From Zymomonas sp. (lineage in GTDB: Bacteria > Pseudomonadota > Alphaproteobacteria > Sphingomonadales > Sphingomonadaceae), in the NCBI GenBank assembly GCA_027489105.1, contig JAIYAJ010000530.1, positions 1 through 16,027 on the forward strand: DNA of 16,027 nt, written 5' to 3'. The translations under genes were made by a program, and so were the position numbers. This document shows positions 11,289-16,027 of this stretch, one piece after another (position 1 is the first letter of the stretch; every line of letters begins with the position of its first letter). The notes below the pieces were generated by a model. It was not told where the DNA came from, ran no database searches, and worked only from the letters and a program-made list of their open reading frames with translations.

Positions 11289-13949
11289 ATGCGTTCTACC
11301 AGGAAAATTTCAGTCGCGATTCTTGCGACGACAGCTCTCTCTTCTGTCATCATGAGCGCTCCCGCCCATGCGGAAGTCGAGACGCAACTCGCCGCTGCCG
11401 AGGGTGCGGCCGACAAGGAGCCTTCCAGCGAGATCGTCGTCACCGGCTCTCGCGCAGCCGGCCGCATGGTGGCGGAGAGCGCTACCCCGATCCAGCTGGT
11501 CAACTCGGAGGCGATCGCCAGGGTCGGTCAGCCCAACCTCAACCAGGCGCTGACCCAGCTCGTCCCGTCCTTCACGGCGCAGACGCAGGGCACCGACATG
11601 GCGAGCTTCTCGCTCAGCGCCCGCCTGCGCGGTCTGAGCCCGAACCACACGCTCGTCATGGTCAATGGCAAGCGCCGCCACAACAATGCGATCGTTCAGG
11701 TGATCAATGGCGCTTTCGGCGGTTCGGCGGCTCCGAGCATCGACCTGATCCCGCCGGGGTCAGTCTCACGGATCGAAATCCTGCAGGACGGCGCCGCCGC
11801 GCAATATGGTACCGACGCCATCGCGGGCGTCATCAACATCATCACGAAGAACAGCACCGAAGGGCTGCTGTTTGAAAGCACCGCCGGCGAATATTATGAC
11901 GGCGAGGGACGTACCTACAGCGCCAGCGGCAATTTCGGCATGCCGATCGGTGAGTCCGGTTTCCTCAACCTGACTCTCTTCCATCGTCGCAACGACTATA
12001 CCACGATCGGTGACGGGCAGACGACCGTGCGCAATATCGACGGCTCGACGGTCACGCTGACCGGCGCCAATGTCCGCTTCCAGCCAATCTATAACGCGCT
12101 AAACGCGCGTAACGGCACGGCAGGGGTCAACGGCGGCCAGCCCAATTCGCAGCTGAGCGTTGCCTTTTACAACGCCGGTTACGACTTTGGCGATGTCCAG
12201 ATCTACTCGTTCGGCGACGTCTCCTACCGCCACGGAAAGGCGCTGCAGGGCTATCGTCCGCCGAACCGCATCTGCGTTGCCGGCACTGCGGCATCGCCGA
12301 CCGACCCGGCCAACTGCTTTGCGCCGACGGTCGCATCGGGCATGGTGCCTCTGATCGAAGTGAAGCAGAACGAGTTCCAGTTCACCAGCGGCATCAAGGG
12401 CGACTTCTCGGGCTGGGCCTGGGATCTCGGCGGCTCCTATTCGGAGGACCGGGCCGACGTTTACACGACCAACTCGGCCAATGCGAGCCTGTGGGCCGAC
12501 ACGACCCGCGCAGCGCTGGCGTCGGCCTCCACGACGGATCGTGGCTTTACGCCGCGCGATTTCTATGACGGCGGCTTCCAGTTCAACCAGTTCATCGCCA
12601 CCCTCGACGTGAACAAGCAGTTCGAGGTCGGCATGGCGGAGCCGATGACCTTCGCCTTCGGTGCGGAGTACCGGCGGGAAAGCTACTCGATCTTCTACGG
12701 CGACGAAGGATCGCGCTATGTCGAGGGCGGCCAGTCCTTCCCGGGCTTCGGCATCACCGATGCCGGCAAGACCCGCCGCAACGTCAAGGCGATCTACGGC
12801 AACTTCATCCTGAAGCCCGTCACCGATCTCGTCGTCGACCTTGCGGGCCGCTTCGAGGATTATAGCGACTTCGGCACCACCACCATCGGCAAGCTGACCG
12901 CGCGCTATGATTTCAGCCCGGCCTTCGCGCTGCGCGGTACGGTCAGCACCGGATTCCGTGCTCCGTCGCTGGCGGAATCGGGCTATTCGGCGACCAATGT
13001 CGGCCCGACCTCTGCGACGGTCCAGCTGGCGCCGAGCTCCCCGGGTTCGGCGGCTGCCGGATTCGGTGCGTTGCGCCCGGAGAAGTCGACCAACTTCTCG
13101 GTCGGCACGGTCATCCGTCCTGCACCGCGGCTCGTGATGAGCCTCGATGCCTATATGATCAAGATCCGCGACCGCATCGTGTCGTCGGGCACGATCATCG
13201 GTCAGCGTCAGTCGACGACGGCAGGCGCAGCAGCTGTCCCCGTGCTCACCCCGCTGATCAACGGCATTACGCCCTTCGACCTCGTCAGCGGCGCCATCGC
13301 CGCCAGCGGTAAGGCGATCGACCCGACCGTGCTGTTCGGTGGCCAGCTGGCGATCCAGACCTTCACCAACGGAATCAATACCGAGACCAAGGGCGTAGAG
13401 TTCTCCGCGCGTTACGCAATGGACGTGCCGATCGGCAAGCTCGACCTGACCCTGGGTGCCAATTACAACCACACCAAAGTTACCAAGAACCGGCTCGGCA
13501 CGCTGTTCGGTCCGCAGGCTGCGGCAATCATCGAAACGTCCAACCCGGACTATAAGGTCGTCGCCAACGCGCTTTTCACCAGCGGGCCGTTCAGCGCCAA
13601 TCTGCGTGGTACTTACTTCGGTAAGACCACGGTTCTTGTTAACCCGGCTGTCACGGTCGCTTCCGCACCAATTGCGGGCAACCTGTTCCCGGCGGTGGTG
13701 AAGGCGGCGGCGCTGGTCGACGCCGAACTCGGCTATGACGTCACCGAATGGGCGAACTTCGCGATCGGCGCACAGAATCTGTTCAACAAGATCCCGGAAA
13801 CGCCGGGTCTGGTGCCGCTCGCGACCCTGCCGACCAACGGCGTGTCGCCCTACATCAACGGCACGACCACGATCAACGCGCCGTACAACCATGGGCCCTA
13901 CGGCACCAACGGCGGTTACTATTACGCCCGCCTCACCCTGAAATTCTGA
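11289..13949 (+). CDS. TonB-dependent outer-membrane receptor
   Basis: An 886-residue beta-barrel receptor that would import a substrate across the outer membrane using TonB/ExbB/ExbD energy. The signal peptide is MRSTRKISVAILATTALSSV plus IMSAPAHA, cleaved before EVE. A TonB-box-like SEIVVTGSR lies at 47-55. The plug domain spans about 60-190, with LRGLSPNHTLVMVNGKRR and RIEILQDGAAAQYGTDAIAG followed by VINIITK. The rest is barrel, ending in the aromatic C-terminus YYYARLTLKF recognised by BamA. Two Cys (RICVAG...NCFAP) about 15 residues apart may form a disulfide in an outer loop. There is no STN or carboxypeptidase-like extension, so it is not a FecA-type signalling receptor. The ATG at 11289 is favoured by AGGGGGG upstream and by directly starting the signal peptide. 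Amine or amino-acid transport is inferred from its neighbours only. Confidence 0.95.
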   Translation: MRSTRKISVAILATTALSSVIMSAPAHAEVETQLAAAEGAADKEPSSEIVVTGSRAAGRMVAESATPIQLVNSEAIARVGQPNLNQALTQLVPSFTAQTQGTDMASFSLSARLRGLSPNHTLVMVNGKRRHNNAIVQVINGAFGGSAAPSIDLIPPGSVSRIEILQDGAAAQYGTDAIAGVINIITKNSTEGLLFESTAGEYYDGEGRTYSASGNFGMPIGESGFLNLTLFHRRNDYTTIGDGQTTVRNIDGSTVTLTGANVRFQPIYNALNARNGTAGVNGGQPNSQLSVAFYNAGYDFGDVQIYSFGDVSYRHGKALQGYRPPNRICVAGTAASPTDPANCFAPTVASGMVPLIEVKQNEFQFTSGIKGDFSGWAWDLGGSYSEDRADVYTTNSANASLWADTTRAALASASTTDRGFTPRDFYDGGFQFNQFIATLDVNKQFEVGMAEPMTFAFGAEYRRESYSIFYGDEGSRYVEGGQSFPGFGITDAGKTRRNVKAIYGNFILKPVTDLVVDLAGRFEDYSDFGTTTIGKLTARYDFSPAFALRGTVSTGFRAPSLAESGYSATNVGPTSATVQLAPSSPGSAAAGFGALRPEKSTNFSVGTVIRPAPRLVMSLDAYMIKIRDRIVSSGTIIGQRQSTTAGAAAVPVLTPLINGITPFDLVSGAIAASGKAIDPTVLFGGQLAIQTFTNGINTETKGVEFSARYAMDVPIGKLDLTLGANYNHTKVTKNRLGTLFGPQAAAIIETSNPDYKVVANALFTSGPFSANLRGTYFGKTTVLVNPAVTVASAPIAGNLFPAVVKAAALVDAELGYDVTEWANFAIGAQNLFNKIPETPGLVPLATLPTNGVSPYINGTTTINAPYNHGPYGTNGGYYYARLTLKF

Positions 13950-13953
13950 TCGC

Positions 13954-13987
13954 TTAGGAGGGGGCGCCTAATCCCCGCGTCCCCTCC
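13954..13987 (+). terminator. Competing hairpins between the receptor and the second ridA-like gene
   Basis: TTAGG at 13954-13958 can pair with CCTAA at 13967-13971. Alternatively GGAGGGG at 13957-13963 can pair with CCCCTCC at 13981-13987. The two are mutually exclusive and start 4 bp past the receptor stop. No T-run follows, so partial termination or mRNA processing that lowers receptor expression relative to the downstream genes is possible. Confidence 0.35.
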
Positions 13988-14018
13988 GCCCTTCAACGAC
14001 ATCCTCAGGAGACATGCC

Positions 14019-14501
14019 ATGATCCGCACGCTCGCCACGACCGCTGCCCTCGCTCTTGCCCTCGCGGCATCGGGCGCTCAGGCTCAGGTCGAACGGACGT
14101 CGGCCAGCCCCACCGCCGTCATCGCAAGCAGCGCGATGGTGCCGCCGGGGACCAAGCTCTTTTTCCTGTCGGGCAGCACCGCCTCGCCGGTCGATCCGGC
14201 CAAGCCCGAGGAGTTCGGGGACACCAAGGCGCAGACGCTGTCGATCCTCACCAAGATGAAAGCGCAGCTGGAAAAGCTGGGCCTCGGCATGGGCGACATC
14301 GTCAAGATGACCGTGTTCCTGGTCGGCGTGCCCGAGCGCGAAGGGCGGATGGACGCCCCGGCGATGAACGAGGTGTTCAAGACCTTCTTCGGCACCCCCG
14401 AACAGCCGAACAAGCCGACCCGTTCGACCGTGCAGGTCGCCGCGCTCGGCCGGCCGACCACCCTCGTCGAGATCGAGGCGATCGCTGCCAAGGCACCCTG
14501 A
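14019..14501 (+). CDS. Exported RidA-family enamine/imine deaminase (copy 2)
   Basis: A 160-residue RidA-family protein with a clean Sec signal peptide: MIRTLATTAALALALAASGA, then QAQ, with cleavage likely after AQA before QVE. Periplasmic location is predicted. The family core is present. LGLGMGDIVKMTVFLVGV (87-104) and VFKTFFGT (119-126) precede TRSTVQVAAL with Arg135 (equivalent to catalytic Arg105 of E. coli RidA) and LVEIEAIA with Glu151. The usual SGQ near the active site reads SGS (51-53), a departure from most RidA proteins and from copy 1. The start ATG has AGGAG 7 nt upstream; the ATG at 14014 is out of frame. It lies 69 bp after the receptor and 37 bp before the flavin amine oxidase, probably in one operon. 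It would be expected to hydrolyse the imine product released by that oxidase. Confidence 0.94.
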   Translation: MIRTLATTAALALALAASGAQAQVERTSASPTAVIASSAMVPPGTKLFFLSGSTASPVDPAKPEEFGDTKAQTLSILTKMKAQLEKLGLGMGDIVKMTVFLVGVPEREGRMDAPAMNEVFKTFFGTPEQPNKPTRSTVQVAALGRPTTLVEIEAIAAKAP

Positions 14502-14538
14502 GCCTCACCCCTCGGTCCCGTCCGAAAAAGGTAGTCCG

Positions 14539-16027
14539 ATGACAGACACTGCTTCCTCACCCTCGCGCCGCGACCTTCTGACGATGATCGGCAGGATGGG
14601 GGGTGGTGTCGCCCTTTATCAGGCGATGACCGCTCTGGGGCATGCCGCAGAGACCCAGTTCAAGGGGCCGCCCAAGCTCAGCGGCGCCCGGCCGGGGGCC
14701 TCGGTGGTCGTGCTGGGCGCGGGGCTTGCCGGAATGCTTGCTGCCTATGAGTTGGCAAAGGCCGGCTACAAGGTGCAGGTCCTCGAATATCAGGACCGCC
14801 CGGGCGGGCGGAATTATTCGGTGCGCGGCGGGGACAAGGTGGTCGAGGTCGGCGGATCGGAGCAGACCTGCACCTTCTCGGCCGGCAATTATCTGAACCC
14901 CGGCCCGTGGCGCATCCCGCACCATCACCGCACCCTGCTTCATTATTGCAAGGCGTTCGGGGTCGAGCTCGAGCCCTTCGTCCAGATGAACCACAATGTG
15001 TTCGTCCATCGTAAGGACGCTTTCGGCGGCAAGCCGCAGCGCTACAAGGAACTTGCGGTCGACTTCAAGGGCCATGTCTCGGAGCTGCTGTCAAAGTCGC
15101 TCAACGCGGGCGCGCTCGACGACAAGGTGAGCAAGGAGGACAAGGAGAAGCTCCTGCTGGCGATGCGCGAATGGGGCGTGCTCGACGACAAGCTCGCTTA
15201 TACCAGCAGCCTGAAGGTGTCGGGCCAGCGCGGCTATGACCAGCCGCCGGGCGGTGGCGTCGGTGGCGCGCCCACGCCGTCCAAGGTCAACGGGCTCAGC
15301 GACGTGCTGGCGTCCAATGTCTGGACGCAGATGGGCTTCTACTTCAACTATGTGATGCAGACGACGATGTTCCAGCCCAAGGGCGGCATGGACATGATCG
15401 GCAAGGGCTTTGCCAAGCAGCTTGGCACCATGATCCGCTACAATGCCAAGGTGACCAAGGTGGCGCAGGGCGCAAAGGGCGTCACCGTCAGCTGGGAGGA
15501 TCTGAAGACCGGGCAGGTGAGCGAGACCAAGGCCGACTGGTGCGTCTGCACGATCCCGCTGCCGGTCCTCAGCCAGCTCGACGTTCAGGTCGGCCCCAAG
15601 ATGAAGGCCGCGATCCGCGCCGTGCCGTATAACGGCCAGCTCAAGATCGGCCTCGAGATGCGCCGGCGCTTCTGGGAAGAAGATTATTCGATCTATGGCG
15701 GGCACAGCTTCACCGATCAGGCGATCGGGCTGGTGTCCTATCCGAACAACAATTTCTTCCAGGATGGCCCGGCCGTGCTGGTCGGTGCCTTCGCCAGCAA
15801 TGCCGGGGCGTTGCAGCTGACCGGCATGACGCCCGAACAGCGGATCGAGGCGGCGCTGGCGCAGGGCTCGGTCTTCCACCCGGCAGAATATCGCAAGGAA
15901 TATGCGAGCGGCGTCTCCTTCGCCTGGAGCCGCCAGCCCTGGATCCTCGGCTGCACCTCGCGCTGGACCGAGGAGAGCCGCGCGGCGCACTACCAGAATC
16001 TGGTCGCGCTCGACGGCCGCATCGTCC
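14539..16027 (+). CDS. Tat-exported flavin amine oxidase, MAO / L-amino-acid-oxidase type (truncated by window end)
   Basis: The first 496 residues are visible with no stop; the gene runs off the right edge. The N-terminus has a twin-arginine signal, SRRDLLTMIG (9-18) followed by a hydrophobic stretch to about residue 37, so it is exported folded with FAD. The dinucleotide fold is VVVLGAGLAGMLAAYELAKA (56-75), then LEYQDRPGGRNYSVRGG (82-98), the flavin-binding DRxGGR signature. PKGGMDMIGKGFAKQLG (280-296) resembles the GGMD block of L-amino-acid oxidases. Lys369 in LKIGLEMRRRFWEEDY corresponds to the conserved lysine near flavin N5 in MAO (Lys296 of MAO-B). The terminal LVALDGRIV is where the C-terminal GRIxFAGE motif would begin. 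The ATG at 14539 has AAAGG 7 nt upstream. Likely substrates are amino acids or amines, giving an imine. The nearby exported RidA fits that chemistry. Confidence 0.93.
   Translation, partial: MTDTASSPSRRDLLTMIGRMGGGVALYQAMTALGHAAETQFKGPPKLSGARPGASVVVLGAGLAGMLAAYELAKAGYKVQVLEYQDRPGGRNYSVRGGDKVVEVGGSEQTCTFSAGNYLNPGPWRIPHHHRTLLHYCKAFGVELEPFVQMNHNVFVHRKDAFGGKPQRYKELAVDFKGHVSELLSKSLNAGALDDKVSKEDKEKLLLAMREWGVLDDKLAYTSSLKVSGQRGYDQPPGGGVGGAPTPSKVNGLSDVLASNVWTQMGFYFNYVMQTTMFQPKGGMDMIGKGFAKQLGTMIRYNAKVTKVAQGAKGVTVSWEDLKTGQVSETKADWCVCTIPLPVLSQLDVQVGPKMKAAIRAVPYNGQLKIGLEMRRRFWEEDYSIYGGHSFTDQAIGLVSYPNNNFFQDGPAVLVGAFASNAGALQLTGMTPEQRIEAALAQGSVFHPAEYRKEYASGVSFAWSRQPWILGCTSRWTEESRAAHYQNLVALDGRIV

Noticed and set aside
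12099..13892. 597-codon open frame on the minus strand opposite the receptor
   Set aside because: Arg/Asp/Val-rich shadow of the receptor gene, with no motif and no ribosome site.
15091..15990. 299-codon open frame on the minus strand near the right edge
   Set aside because: It lies opposite the flavin amine oxidase, whose MAO-type motifs (GxGxxG, DRPGGR, Lys369) are clear and whose frame stays open to the window end.
1..16027. CRISPR arrays, insertion sequences, prophage genes or an origin
   Set aside because: No regularly spaced repeats, transposase or integrase motifs, terminal inverted repeats or DnaA-box clusters were seen. gyrA alone does not indicate an origin.

Overview
The window is about 66% GC and reads as the chromosome of a sphingomonad-like alphaproteobacterium. 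This rests on the style of GyrA, the strongly G/C-biased third codon positions, an EIVVTGSR-type TonB box in an outer-membrane receptor, and several TTG starts with good Shine-Dalgarno sequences. The genus cannot be fixed from the sequence alone.

Left part (1-5709), ordinary chromosome. Three genes face left: the 5' end of gyrA, a 57-residue single-span membrane protein, and yaaA (peroxide stress). Diverging from yaaA is an exported TPR-repeat protein that ends in a strong hairpin terminator, shared with a convergent Lrp/AsnC regulator. Diverging from the regulator is a cytosolic PAS histidine kinase with a complete H-box but an eroded ATP-binding domain. A tRNA with anticodon CAT follows, most likely the lysidine-type tRNA-Ile2.

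Right part (5710-16027), accessory-looking amine or amino-acid oxidation cluster. First comes an exported D-amino-acid-oxidase-like flavoprotein overlapping an exported monohaem cytochrome c. Next is an overlapping two-component pair: a membrane hybrid kinase and a REC/PAS-like/LuxR regulator. A signal-peptide-bearing RidA homologue faces left and diverges from an 886-residue TonB-dependent receptor. Downstream of the receptor are a second signal-peptide-bearing RidA and a Tat-exported flavin amine oxidase of the MAO / L-amino-acid-oxidase type, cut off by the window end.

How the parts may work together (inference): the receptor imports an amine or amino acid into the periplasm. Two exported flavoenzymes oxidise it to an imine. 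The two exported RidA proteins hydrolyse the imine, and electrons pass to cytochrome c. The two-component pair would sense the substrate. RidA proteins are normally cytosolic, so two secreted paralogues beside two secreted flavin amine oxidases is the most unusual feature.

The DAO-like protein also appears to be a circular permutation of the D-amino-acid oxidase fold. Its RPxR...HNYGHGG motif, C-terminal in the classical enzymes, comes before the Rossmann GxGxxG motif, and the chain stops where that motif would normally follow. A short shared motif, TACGYAAAAYG, lies upstream of the DAO gene and in the ridA/receptor divergent region, and is a candidate operator.
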